Origin: Winogradskyella eximia
Lineage (GTDB): Bacteria > Bacteroidota > Bacteroidia > Flavobacteriales > Flavobacteriaceae
NCBI RefSeq assembly: GCF_003386165.1
Contig: NZ_QRDV01000008.1
Span: forward strand, 143,103 to 207,102
DNA length: 64,000 nt
Direction of reading: 5' to 3'
Notes under the pieces: generated by a model
Seen by the model: only the letters and a program-made list of their open reading frames with translations
Told to the model about the DNA's origin: nothing
Databases searched by the model: none
Made by a program: the position numbers and the translations under genes
Shown here: one piece after another, positions 1-7,614 of the stretch
Layout: each line of letters opens with the position of its first letter
How positions within the stretch are numbered: the stretch's first letter is position 1

Positions 1-613
1 AAAAAGCGGCTATTTTCTTATCAATTTCAGAAGAACTTCTAAAATTACCATCTGGAGAATTTACATACACTAAATGCATTTTAGTCCCTAAAGCATCAAA
101 CGTTTCCTTTGCTTTTAAATAAGGTTTTACAGCCTCTTCTTCAAAATCACTAGCAAAGACCGCATTTTCAAAATCTAATAATATTGGATTATGCTTAATT
201 ACTAAAACAGGGATATTAGCATGTCTAACCACTTTTTGGGTATTAGAACCAATTAACACCTCTTTAAAACCACTTGCACCTTGTGAGCCCATTACAATTA
301 AATTTGCATCATGCTCAATGGCTATATCGTTTACTTCACTCCAAACCTTAAAGTGTTTTACAATTGGTGTAACTTTAATATCTTTTAGATAAGGCTTATC
401 TAAAAAGGTATCAAACTTTTGTTCTGCTAATTTTAAATAAAAAACGGCCTCTTGGCTTAAAGTTTCACTAGCTGAAGAAATAATTGCATTAGACAATTCT
501 AACATGTGTAAAACAATAAGTTCTGAGTCAAATTTTTGAGCCAAACTTGCTGCTGCTTCTAGTGCAAACTCTGAATGTTCAGAGAAATCTATGGGTACAA
601 TTATTTTTTTCAT
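1..613 (-). CDS. Universal stress protein (UspA family), 3' part outside window
   Basis: Read from the ATG at 613 toward base 1; the C-terminus lies beyond the window edge. The translation starts MKKIIVPIDFSEHSEFALEA, a typical Usp first strand and helix. At about residues 129-145 it has the nucleotide-binding signature G-2x-G-9x-G-S (GSQG...IGSNT). A second Usp-like segment begins after the first (VFASDFEEEAVKPYLKA), so this is probably the two-domain ~280-residue form common in Flavobacteriia. It lies 86 bp downstream of hemN on the same strand. In this phylum usp and hemN often sit beside cbb3 oxidase genes as part of a low-oxygen response; that role is inferred from context. Family assignment is firm; the precise role is unknown. 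Confidence 0.9.
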   Translation of the reverse strand, partial: MKKIIVPIDFSEHSEFALEAAASLAQKFDSELIVLHMLELSNAIISSASETLSQEAVFYLKLAEQKFDTFLDKPYLKDIKVTPIVKHFKVWSEVNDIAIEHDANLIVMGSQGASGFKEVLIGSNTQKVVRHANIPVLVIKHNPILLDFENAVFASDFEEEAVKPYLKAKETFDALGTKMHLVYVNSPDGNFRSSSEIDKKIAAF

Positions 614-699
614 CGTTTTTTTATTTAGTTAATAATTCATTTTATAAACTGATTGTAGTACTCATCAGTCTAAGTGTTATTGTCATATATTTCAAATTT

Positions 700-2064
700 C
701 TATATGGTCATTGAGAACAACTTTGTTTCTGGCTTTTTTCGCTGTAATAACAAATCGAAAGCCATACAAATATTTCTTATAAATGGTTTCCCTTTATCTG
801 TAACGGTAACATTTTTTGTTTCAAATTGAAGTAATCCGTCTAATTCAAATTCCTTTAAATTAATAAGTACTTCTGGTAATTCATTAAATGCCATATCATC
901 ATTAATCCAGGACGTTTCAAAATTACACATCAGATTAAGAATGTGTTTTCTAATAACTAAATCTTCTGTATTTAAAATGTGACCTTTAAAAACCGGAATT
1001 ATATCTTGGTCTAATAACTTATAATACTCTTCATTAGACTTCACGTTTTGCGCAAAACCATACCAGCTATCACTAATAGAAGACACTCCCAAACCAATCA
1101 TAGCTTGAGTTTTAGAAGCGGTATAACCCATAAAATTACGATGCAATGTTTTATTTTCCATCGCTTTATAGAGTGAATCTGTTTTTAGTGCAAAATGATC
1201 CATACCAATCTCTACATAACCAGCTTCTTCAAAACGTTGTTTTCCTGTTTCGTACTGCTGACGTTTAGATTCTGGAGTTGGCAAATCGTCTTCACTAAAA
1301 CCACGTTGTCCATTTCCTTTTATCCAAGGCACATGTGCATAACTGTAAAACGCAATGCGATCTGGCATTAATGTTTTTGTTTTATTAATGGTTTCTATGA
1401 CATCTGCTTCTGTCTGAAATGGTAACCCAAAAATAATATCATGGCCTACAGAAGTATAACCTATGTTACGTGCCAAATCTGTAGCGCGTTTTACGTTTTC
1501 AAAAGGTTGAATACGATGAATCGCTTTTTGAATACTGAGATTATAATCTTGAACACCATAACTCACACGTCTAAAGCCTAAATTGAATAGTGTTTGAAGA
1601 TGTGCTTCTGTTGTATTATTAGGATGGCCTTCAAAACTAAACTCATAGCCTTCAGCCAATTCAGCATCTTTTAAAAGTCCTGAAATTAAAAATTCTAGAT
1701 GCTCTGGTGAGAAAAATGTTGGTGTACCTCCACCAAGATGTAATTCTTTAATTTTTGGTGTACTACCTAATAATTTGAGGTACAATTGCCACTCCTTTAA
1801 AACGGCTTTTATGTACGGAGCTTCTACCTCATGTCGTTTAGTAATGCGCTTATGACAACCACAAAAGGTGCATAAACTTTCGCAAAACGGCAAATGGATG
1901 TAGAGACTTAAACCTTCGGATGTATTACTTTCTTCAAAAGAACGCTTTAACGACGCTTTCCATTGCTCTAAAGAAAACGATTCTAAATCCCAATAGGGCA
2001 CTGTTGGATAGCTCGTATAACGAGGACCCGCAACATTATATTTATTAATTAACGATTGACTCAT
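700..2064 (-). CDS. hemN: Oxygen-independent coproporphyrinogen III oxidase
   Basis: This radical-SAM enzyme converts coproporphyrinogen III to protoporphyrinogen IX in haem synthesis without oxygen, in the cytoplasm. The 454 residues match the usual HemN length. The N-terminus has the HemN-typical YNVAGPRYTSYPTVPYW. The 4Fe-4S/SAM motif is CESLCTFCGC (Cys61, Cys65, Cys68, plus the extra Cys70 typical of true HemN), and GGGTPTF follows. The presence of the N-terminal segment and the fourth Cys favours HemN over the haem chaperone HemW. A perfect 6+6 inverted repeat lies 46 bp upstream of the start (2110-2127) and suggests control by a CRP/FNR-type regulator. The usp gene follows on the same strand. 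Confidence 0.95.
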   Translation of the reverse strand: MSQSLINKYNVAGPRYTSYPTVPYWDLESFSLEQWKASLKRSFEESNTSEGLSLYIHLPFCESLCTFCGCHKRITKRHEVEAPYIKAVLKEWQLYLKLLGSTPKIKELHLGGGTPTFFSPEHLEFLISGLLKDAELAEGYEFSFEGHPNNTTEAHLQTLFNLGFRRVSYGVQDYNLSIQKAIHRIQPFENVKRATDLARNIGYTSVGHDIIFGLPFQTEADVIETINKTKTLMPDRIAFYSYAHVPWIKGNGQRGFSEDDLPTPESKRQQYETGKQRFEEAGYVEIGMDHFALKTDSLYKAMENKTLHRNFMGYTASKTQAMIGLGVSSISDSWYGFAQNVKSNEEYYKLLDQDIIPVFKGHILNTEDLVIRKHILNLMCNFETSWINDDMAFNELPEVLINLKEFELDGLLQFETKNVTVTDKGKPFIRNICMAFDLLLQRKKPETKLFSMTI

Positions 2065-2109
2065 ACCTAAAAACTTGGGTTCAAAATTAGTAGTATGTAC
2101 AGAATTAAA

Positions 2110-2127
2110 ATATGATATTTGTCATAT
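2110..2127. promoter_or_regulatory. Palindromic operator, CRP/FNR-like, upstream of hemN
   Basis: ATATGA-TATTTG-TCATAT is a perfect 6-bp inverted repeat with a 6-bp spacer, 46 bp upstream of the hemN start. The core resembles TGA-N6-TCA sites of CRP/FNR-family regulators, which commonly control hemN for anaerobic or microaerobic induction. The assignment is from sequence and context only. The YceI-like gene on the other side starts about 85 bp away and could share it. Confidence 0.45.
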
Positions 2128-2162
2128 CGAATTAATCTCAAACTGAAGACCATTAATTCATC

Positions 2163-2193
2163 TTGCACAAAAACATTTATATAATTAACTTTA
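2163..2193 (+). promoter_or_regulatory. Candidate Bacteroidota-type promoter for the YceI-like gene
   Basis: TTG at 2163-2165 and TAACTTTA at 2186-2193, separated by 20 bp, resemble the TTG / TAnnTTTG promoter of Flavobacteriia. The last base of the -7 element deviates. The start codon at 2213 lies 19 bp downstream, implying a short leader. Confidence 0.35.
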
Positions 2194-2212
2194 CTAAAAA
2201 ATAGAAATAGCC

Positions 2213-2845
2213 ATGAAAAGCACAAAATTCTTATCCCTACTTGTTATTATTACTTTAGCATTTACATCTTGTAAAGAAGAAAAAAAAGAAGCACAAACGG
2301 AGGTACAAACAGAAACAGTTGAAAACACCACTAAATACGTGGTTAAACCAGAAGCAACAACAGTGACTTGGAAAGCTTACAAAACAACAGAAAAGCTACC
2401 TGTTGGTGGTGAGTTTGCCACTTTAAATTTTAAAGAAAAAGAAGGTGCTACTCCAGAGGAAGCTTTAAACGGTTTAGAATTTTCTATTCCTATTAGTAGT
2501 TTATTTACTAAAGACGAAACTAGAGACCAAAAACTAAAAACATCTTTCTTTGGTGCTATGCTTGATACCGAGATTTTAAAAGGCACCATTAAGTATATAG
2601 ACAATGCTTACCTAGCATCTATAACGATGAATGGTGTTACAGCAGACTTACCTTTAGAAGTTAGTATTACTGACGAAAGACGTGTAAATATGAAAGGTAC
2701 CATGCAACTGAAAGATTGGGATGCATTAGGTGCATTAGAATCTTTAAACAAAGTTTGTTTTGATCTTCATAAAGGTGCAGATGGCGTTAGTAAAACTTGG
2801 GAAGACGTTGCTATTGAAGTAAACACTTACCTACGCGAAAACTAA
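2213..2845 (+). CDS. YceI-like domain lipoprotein
   Basis: A 210-residue protein with a lipoprotein signal (hydrophobic stretch ending in lipobox AFTSC, Cys20), then a low-complexity Glu/Thr/Lys linker to about residue 42. From about 48 to 205 it has the YceI pattern: an opening VTWKAYKTTEKLPVGGEF strand, a central acidic segment with a DETRDQKLKTSFF turn, and a closing segment WEDVAIEVNTYL. YceI proteins are lipocalin-like folds that bind amphiphiles or isoprenoids and are often stress-linked. It is probably anchored in the outer or inner membrane and faces the periplasm. It is divergent from hemN. The specific ligand cannot be read from the sequence. Confidence 0.8.
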   Translation: MKSTKFLSLLVIITLAFTSCKEEKKEAQTEVQTETVENTTKYVVKPEATTVTWKAYKTTEKLPVGGEFATLNFKEKEGATPEEALNGLEFSIPISSLFTKDETRDQKLKTSFFGAMLDTEILKGTIKYIDNAYLASITMNGVTADLPLEVSITDERRVNMKGTMQLKDWDALGALESLNKVCFDLHKGADGVSKTWEDVAIEVNTYLREN

Positions 2846-3118
2846 ATTCCTTTTAATTTTTCCATTTGATAGCGTTTATCAAATGGGTTAATATAATTAT
2901 GGATTGCGTTCTTTAAGCACATATTACTTTGGTAATTTGTGCTTATTGTTATTATACATCTAATATCAAAAAGCGTATTGTAAAATAATCGGAATACAGG
3001 TTATTTCACTTATATGATTGCTGAAGATGATTCATTAAAGAACATCACAGTAGCAATAGAGATAGAAGGCATATAACTAAGTTTTACTATTAACACTAAT
3101 TAAAAATCAGAAAGCATC

Positions 3119-3700
3119 ATGAAAAATTTAAAATTATTAGTACTCACATTTGCTGTTGTATTTACTACAGCTTGTAAAGACACCACAAAGACTGCAGACA
3201 CAACTATTAAAACTGAAACAGAAGAGATTAAGGACAACATATCTTCTGAAAAAAAATTATCAATTACTTTATCTCCAAAAAGTGATAGTAATGTAGAAGG
3301 TACCATAAATTTTAGTGAGAAAAATGGTATCGTCACTATGGCTGGTACTGTCACTGGTTTAGAAGAAGGAGAACACGCTATTCACATTCATGAAAAAGCA
3401 GATTGTTCTGCTGCTGATGGCACATCTTCAGGAGGTCATTGGAATCCTACAGGTCAACCACATGGTGCTTGGGGAGACAAAGCTGGCTATCATAAAGGAG
3501 ATATTGGTAACTTAACTGCAAATGCAAACGGACGTGCAACAATCACTAAATCAACAAATGAATGGTGTATAGGTTGTGGAGACGAGACCAAAGATATTTT
3601 AGGTAAAGCGGTCATTGTACATATTGGTATAGACGATTTAAAAACACAACCTACTGGTGCTGCTGGTGCTCGTATTGGTTGTGCAGGCATTATAGAATAA
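3119..3700 (+). CDS. sodC: Cu/Zn superoxide dismutase lipoprotein
   Basis: Dismutates superoxide in the periplasm. The 193 residues start with a lipoprotein signal (lipobox TTAC, Cys19) and an acidic/Thr linker. The SodC domain then carries all expected metal ligands: HAIHIHE (two Cu His), GGHWNPTGQPHG (bridging and Zn His), GYHKGDIGNL (Zn His and Asp) and VIVHIGIDD (Cu His). The disulfide cysteines are present (KADCSAADG and ARIGCAGI). An unusual insert with two further Cys (EWCIGCGDE) lies between the metal loop and the last Cu ligand. Upstream, 2846-3118 has no intact gene; an open frame ending at 3076 encodes about 30 residues of unrecognised sequence and may be a remnant. Confidence 0.93.
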   Translation: MKNLKLLVLTFAVVFTTACKDTTKTADTTIKTETEEIKDNISSEKKLSITLSPKSDSNVEGTINFSEKNGIVTMAGTVTGLEEGEHAIHIHEKADCSAADGTSSGGHWNPTGQPHGAWGDKAGYHKGDIGNLTANANGRATITKSTNEWCIGCGDETKDILGKAVIVHIGIDDLKTQPTGAAGARIGCAGIIE

Positions 3701-3795
3701 TTAACTAAACTATTACATAACATTTAAATTGTTAGAATAATTGCGGCGATTTCTTCCCCATTTCTGCGAAAAATTCTAAATAATATCGCTAATAA

Positions 3796-4323
3796 ATGGA
3801 ATTAGAAACACTGGTAATTCAGTTTCAAGATAAAAATCATGCCGCATTTGAGAAGCTCTACGGCATGTACAGTAAAAGCATACATGGTGTGGTTTACAAC
3901 ATTGTAAAAGATACTGCTATTGCAGACGAGTTAATGCAAGATGTCTTTATAAAGGCATGGCATAAGTCGGATACTTACTCGCCAAAGAAAGGACGTTTTT
4001 TTACGTGGATTTTAAATATAGCACGTAATGCTGCTATAGACAAAACACGTTCTAAAGCATTTAAACAGTCTAAACAAAACCTCAATACAGATTATTTCGT
4101 AGATATTATAGCCAGTCATGATAATTTAGATGACAGCACAGATGCTATTGGCATTAAGAAATTTGTAACCGAATTAGGTGAAAAATGTAAAGCAGTTATT
4201 GAACTGTTGTACTTTAAAGGATTTACGCAAAAGGAAGCTTCGGAAGAATTACAAATGCCAATTGGCACTATTAAAACAAGAAACCGAAACTGTATTCAAC
4301 AATTAAGAGATATGGTATTGTAA
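3796..4323 (+). CDS. ECF-type RNA polymerase sigma factor (SigK-like)
   Basis: A 175-residue sigma-70 family protein. Region 2 lies at about residues 20-88 (ADELMQDVFIKAWHK..., then GRFFTWILNIARNAAID). Region 4 is at about 118-172, with helix-turn-helix text GFTQKEASEELQMPIGTIKTR. It directs RNA polymerase to a small stress regulon. Its stop is separated by one base from the anti-sigma gene, so the two form an operon in the usual sigma/anti-sigma arrangement. No ECF-type autoregulatory promoter was identified in the 95 bp upstream. Confidence 0.92.
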   Translation: MELETLVIQFQDKNHAAFEKLYGMYSKSIHGVVYNIVKDTAIADELMQDVFIKAWHKSDTYSPKKGRFFTWILNIARNAAIDKTRSKAFKQSKQNLNTDYFVDIIASHDNLDDSTDAIGIKKFVTELGEKCKAVIELLYFKGFTQKEASEELQMPIGTIKTRNRNCIQQLRDMVL

Positions 4324-4324
4324 T

Positions 4325-5119
4325 ATGGACATAAAAGCATACATAGAATCTGGTATTTTAGAGCTATACGTAGCTGGCCAACTTTCTGAAACAGAAAATC
4401 AGGAGATTTATGACCTTTTGCAACAACATCCCGAATTGTTACAAGAAGTTATAGAAATAGAACAAGCCGTTGTTAAATTAACAGCAGCAGCATCACCAAA
4501 AGCCAACGGTTTTAGTTCCATTAAGGAACGCTTAAGCACCAACGACACTAAAGTGGTAGAGCTTACACCTAAAAAGACCAATTGGATCAGTTATACAGGT
4601 TGGGCAGCTTCCATTATATTGGCTGCTGGCTTATTCTGGACTTTAAACCAAAAAACAGAATTAGAACAACAAATACAAACTGCAGAAATAGAAAACCAAT
4701 ATCTCGAAACACAAATAGAAGATGCCAGAGCTGATTTAGCAGCAACTAAAAACTTACTTAATGTAATAAGAGATAAAAACATTATTGCTGTACCACTTGG
4801 TGGCCAAGGTGATTTTGCATCTAGCTTTGCAAAAGTATATTGGAACAAAGCAGACAATACCATTTACTTAGATGCAGAAGGTTTACCAAATGCACCAAAA
4901 GGAAAAGTTTGGCAAGTTTGGTCGTTAACGTTAAACCCATTAACACCTACAAGTTTAGGTACTATTGAAGATTTTAATACCGATGAGAATAAGATCTTTT
5001 CTATTGCCAACGCTAATAAAAGTGAGGCCTTTGGAATTACTTTAGAGCCCGAAGGAGGAAGCACATCTCCAACTATGGAGCAACTCTACACCCTTGGTGT
5101 AGTGGCAGCAGCACCTTAA
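4325..5119 (+). CDS. Anti-sigma factor, RskA C-terminal domain
   Basis: A 264-residue single-pass membrane protein. The N-terminal zinc-finger-like/anti-sigma region (about 1-60; GILELYVAGQLSETENQEI) is the part that would hold the sigma factor. A transmembrane helix is at about 93-110 (SYTGWAASIILAAGLFWTL), followed by a coiled coil (about 112-145, rich in Glu/Gln). The extracytoplasmic RskA/anti-sigma-K domain is at about 150-262 (KVWQVWSL, GITLEPEGGS.SPT). It starts one base after the sigma gene. A hairpin terminator follows. Role: sequesters the upstream ECF sigma factor until a signal is received outside the cytoplasm. Confidence 0.9.
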   Translation: MDIKAYIESGILELYVAGQLSETENQEIYDLLQQHPELLQEVIEIEQAVVKLTAAASPKANGFSSIKERLSTNDTKVVELTPKKTNWISYTGWAASIILAAGLFWTLNQKTELEQQIQTAEIENQYLETQIEDARADLAATKNLLNVIRDKNIIAVPLGGQGDFASSFAKVYWNKADNTIYLDAEGLPNAPKGKVWQVWSLTLNPLTPTSLGTIEDFNTDENKIFSIANANKSEAFGITLEPEGGSTSPTMEQLYTLGVVAAAP

Positions 5120-5141
5120 TATTAATACATATTAAATATTT

Positions 5142-5175
5142 AAAACCACCTTGTGCAAGCTTGGTGGTTTTTTTA
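5142..5175 (+). terminator. Rho-independent terminator after the sigma/anti-sigma operon
   Basis: AAAACCACC (5142-5150) pairs with GGTGGTTTT (5163-5171), a 9-bp stem with a 12-base loop followed by a T run. It starts 22 bp after the anti-sigma stop and marks the boundary between the core operon and accessory region A. Confidence 0.8.
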
Positions 5176-5244
5176 TTAAAATACGTAGTTCTACTTATAG
5201 TATCATAATTTTATTTTAGTATTTTTAAAGAGACTAAAATACAC

Positions 5245-5308
5245 TGTTTATCACTAAATTAAAAAGGGATAATAACTGTTTTTATGTTCTTATAACAAGT
5301 TGGGGTTA
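5245..5308 (+). repeat. Partial attC-like site R0 at the left end of cassette region A
   Basis: Only the right half of the repeat family is recognisable: TGTTTATCACTAAATTA resembles the conserved TTTATTTGCTAAATTA block, and the segment ends with the 3' box GTTGGGGTTA at 5299-5308. That box is perfectly complementary to TAACCCCAAC at 6241-6250, the other end of the same cassette. No left half was found in 5176-5244, so this is either a degraded site or a different (attI-like) first target. Confidence 0.5.
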
Positions 5309-5310
5309 AT

Positions 5311-6243
5311 TTGAGAAAATCTGATAATCAAATGAAATTAGTACAATTAATTGAACTTCTAAATAAAGCAGAGAGTGAAAATGGTTATGAAAATTATGAT
5401 GATGAATTAGCTTATGCATATGGCGAAATATTTGGGAAAGAAAAATTAGACAAAGTAATAAACTCAACTGGTTGGCCTAAAGACTACCATTTTTGTTGGG
5501 ATGAATTAATTATCAAAAAGTTGAATAATGATTTATTAAACAGTCAAAAATATCTTTCATTAATTAAGTCTAAACATGAGAAATTTTGGATAACAATTGA
5601 TTTAATTAAAAATGCTTTATTTGAACTTTCAAATTCTCAAATTGGAATAGACCTTATTGATAGCTTACAAATAGAAGATTTAAAATTTAAAGGATATAGA
5701 TTACTTCTAAAGTATTATGCCCTAAATGGAGATTTGATAAATTTTAAAAATACTCTAGCAAAATGTGATACTAAAAAAGGACCTAGAGATGAAATTTATG
5801 GAGCAAAAGGTTTTCTACTCTCTGCTTTAGTAAATATCGATGGATTTCATAAAACCTATGAACTCTCACAAAGTAATTTTTTTAAAAACAAATCAACTGA
5901 TTACATTTTAGATCTTACTGTTCCAATGACAAAAGAATCTGATATTGAAAAATTAGATGTTTTTTTAAACCAGTATCCAGAATTAGAAGAGAAAATGCCA
6001 ACTCTACGACAAACATTATACATTGAGCTTGTCAAGAATAATGATTTTAATCAAGAGTTTTTTAATAATGCTTTAATCTACTTAGAGAAAATACCTAAAA
6101 AAGATAGGTATGATTGGGATGTTTTTGAATTAGCAGTAACAACAAAAAATCTTGATTTGATTAAAAGATGTAAGAAAGTTTTAAAAACACCAACAGTTAG
6201 AAAAGAACTAAATAAATATATTGATAGTATTAGTAAAAACTAA
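5311..6243 (+). CDS. Hypothetical alpha-helical protein, cassette C1
   Basis: I do not recognise this protein. The 310 residues are mostly amphipathic helix (Leu/Ile/Lys/Asp/Asn-rich), consistent with a helical-repeat fold, with no signal peptide, membrane segment or clear catalytic motif. The start is TTG at 5311, two bases after the 3' box of site R0. An in-frame ATG at 5332 (MKLVQLIELL) is an alternative. The stop codon TAA (6241-6243) is the first triplet of the 5' box of site R1. It is the first gene of cassette region A and has no obvious promoter of its own. Function unknown. Confidence 0.75.
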   Translation: MRKSDNQMKLVQLIELLNKAESENGYENYDDELAYAYGEIFGKEKLDKVINSTGWPKDYHFCWDELIIKKLNNDLLNSQKYLSLIKSKHEKFWITIDLIKNALFELSNSQIGIDLIDSLQIEDLKFKGYRLLLKYYALNGDLINFKNTLAKCDTKKGPRDEIYGAKGFLLSALVNIDGFHKTYELSQSNFFKNKSTDYILDLTVPMTKESDIEKLDVFLNQYPELEEKMPTLRQTLYIELVKNNDFNQEFFNNALIYLEKIPKKDRYDWDVFELAVTTKNLDLIKRCKKVLKTPTVRKELNKYIDSISKN

Positions 6244-6380
6244 CCCCAACACCGTATATAATTTATTGCTGGCTTCTTGCCTACTTACGAAAGTCCTCGC
6301 GGACTTTCTTGGTCTTTAATTATTTACTAAATTAGTTGTTTAAAACACGCAACAAACCATATACATCAACGTTAGGCAAC
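6241..6380 (+). repeat. attC-like recombination site R1
   Basis: A 140-bp imperfect palindrome. The 5' box TAACCCCAAC (6241-6250) matches R0's 3' box; the 3' box GTTAGGCAAC (6371-6380) contains a canonical GTTRRRY core. Outer arms GTATATAATTTATTGC and GCAACAAACCATATAC pair at 13 of 16 positions, the other three being A.C on this strand and G.T on the bottom strand. The apical hairpin is GAAAGTCC-TCGC-GGACTTTC (6289-6308), a perfect 8-bp stem that differs from R2 by a compensated G:C to A:T change. Confidence 0.75.
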
Positions 6381-6389
6381 ATTTGAGAA

Positions 6390-6821
6390 ATGACGAAACA
6401 AGAATTTTTATTTCATCTAAAAGGTGCAAGTTTAGTATCATTAAAATTTGCAGAAAATTATGTGAAAGATAAACTGACAACTGATTTTAAATATAATGTA
6501 ATTCTCAATGCTTCGACTGACAATCCAAATCTGACCCAATTTGAAGTTTACCCAGAGGACGACGGAAAAATGAAATTGGATTTGACCGATAATGAAGTTG
6601 TCGAATTAATATATCGGAATGGAAAAGTGCCTGTATGGATTGACATAAACGTGCTTAAATCAAGTAGAAAAAGTACAACATTCAATTTACTTTGTGCTGG
6701 CAGATATTCGGACGATAAAAATGAATATTATTATAATGATAATGGTTCTGGTCCATTCGGAATTAAAAGTCCAAAATTGCCAATAGATTATAAAGAAGGA
6801 AAAAAGTTTAAATTAAAATGA
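6390..6821 (+). CDS. Unknown cytoplasmic partner of SLATT protein, cassette C2
   Basis: A 143-residue soluble protein of unrecognised family. The N-terminus (MTKQEFLFHLKGASLVSLKFAENYV) is helical and the rest looks beta-rich and acidic (EVYPEDDGKMKLDLTDNEV, PVWIDINV). There is no signal peptide or membrane segment. It starts nine bases after site R1. Its stop overlaps the start of the SLATT gene by 4 bp (ATGA), so the two are translationally coupled and share one cassette. The coupling suggests a sensor, regulator or second component for the SLATT effector; that role is inferred from context only. Confidence 0.75.
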   Translation: MTKQEFLFHLKGASLVSLKFAENYVKDKLTTDFKYNVILNASTDNPNLTQFEVYPEDDGKMKLDLTDNEVVELIYRNGKVPVWIDINVLKSSRKSTTFNLLCAGRYSDDKNEYYYNDNGSGPFGIKSPKLPIDYKEGKKFKLK

Positions 6822-7483
6822 AAAAACCAAAAAGCTTTGAAAAACCCGAAGGAAAAGAACATCTAGACAAAGATTTTCTGGAAGAATTAAAACATAAATT
6901 GTGGTCAACCAAAGGGATTCGATTTTATGCCAGCGATAGACTAAAGAAGATTTCAAAAATCTCAAATATTTGCACGAGTGTTTTGTCTGTATATTTAATT
7001 ATTTTCGGACTTCTTTCTGTTTATAATATTTATAACCCATCTGAACAACACGAAAACTTATTTGCTTTCTCTATGACAGCAATTTCAATAATACTTCTGA
7101 TTTTTTCAGTCTTTGAGAATTCTCAAAATTATTTAGTGAAAGCTGAAAAATTTCACGATTGCTCATTAGATATCGCCGATTTATATAATGAACTTCAGAA
7201 TTTTAAAACGTATGACACAAAAAGTTCTGATAAAGAAAAAATGGAATATTGTAATGATATTCAATCGAGATATCAGAATATTTTAAGGAGATATGAAAAT
7301 CACGACCAATTAGACAGACAAAAATTTAGAGCTGACAATATGGACTATTACAAATATCTAAAATGGGATTATTGGTGGAGAATTCAAATTATATATTTCT
7401 ATAAAACTAAACTGATTTATTTATTAGCTATGATAATTCCTGGACTGATATTAGGATATTTAATAATAAAAAACGTTGCCTAA
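6818..7483 (+). CDS. SLATT-domain 2TM effector protein, cassette C2
   Basis: A 221-residue membrane protein matching the SLATT (SMODS and SLOG-associating 2TM effector) pattern. It has an N-terminal cytosolic helix (LEELKHKLWSTKGIRFYASDRL), two adjacent transmembrane helices at about 53-72 and 86-102, and then a long cytosolic helical region (KAEKFHDCSLDIADLYNEL..., SRYQNILRRYENHDQLDRQ). A third hydrophobic segment lies at the C-terminus (about 197-217). SLATT proteins are predicted pore-forming effectors of nucleotide-signalling and other anti-phage systems. The start overlaps the preceding gene by 4 bp, and the stop codon TAA lies inside the 5' box of site R2. Family assignment is by pattern; subfamily is uncertain. 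Confidence 0.75.
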   Translation: MKKPKSFEKPEGKEHLDKDFLEELKHKLWSTKGIRFYASDRLKKISKISNICTSVLSVYLIIFGLLSVYNIYNPSEQHENLFAFSMTAISIILLIFSVFENSQNYLVKAEKFHDCSLDIADLYNELQNFKTYDTKSSDKEKMEYCNDIQSRYQNILRRYENHDQLDRQKFRADNMDYYKYLKWDYWWRIQIIYFYKTKLIYLLAMIIPGLILGYLIIKNVA

Positions 7484-7610
7484 CACCGTATATAATTTAT
7501 TGCTAGTTTTAGCCTACTTACGAAAATCCTCACGGATTTTCTATTCGGTTTTTATTTGCTAAATTACGTGCTAAACCACGCAACAAACCATATACAAACA
7601 CGTTAGCTAC
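7475..7610 (+). repeat. attC-like recombination site R2
   Basis: 136 bp. The 5' box GTTGCCTAAC (7475-7484) is the perfect complement of R1's 3' box; the 3' box is GTTAGCTAC (7602-7610). Outer arms are GTATATAATTTATTGC / GCAACAAACCATATAC. The apical hairpin is GAAAATCC-TCAC-GGATTTTC. Inner arms also pair (GTTTTAGC...CTA...TTA with GCTAAATTACGTGCTAAAC), so the whole element forms one long imperfect hairpin. Confidence 0.75.
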
Positions 7611-7614
7611 AATT

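Noticed and set aside
681-698. Second CRP/FNR operator between hemN and usp
   Set aside because: Only one half-site (TGTCATAT) is present; the other half of the palindrome is missing.
3015-3076. Open stretch MIAEDDSLKNITVAIEIEG before sodC
   Set aside because: Protein-like but only about 30 codons with no start beyond one Met; may be a gene remnant, but nothing supports a family.
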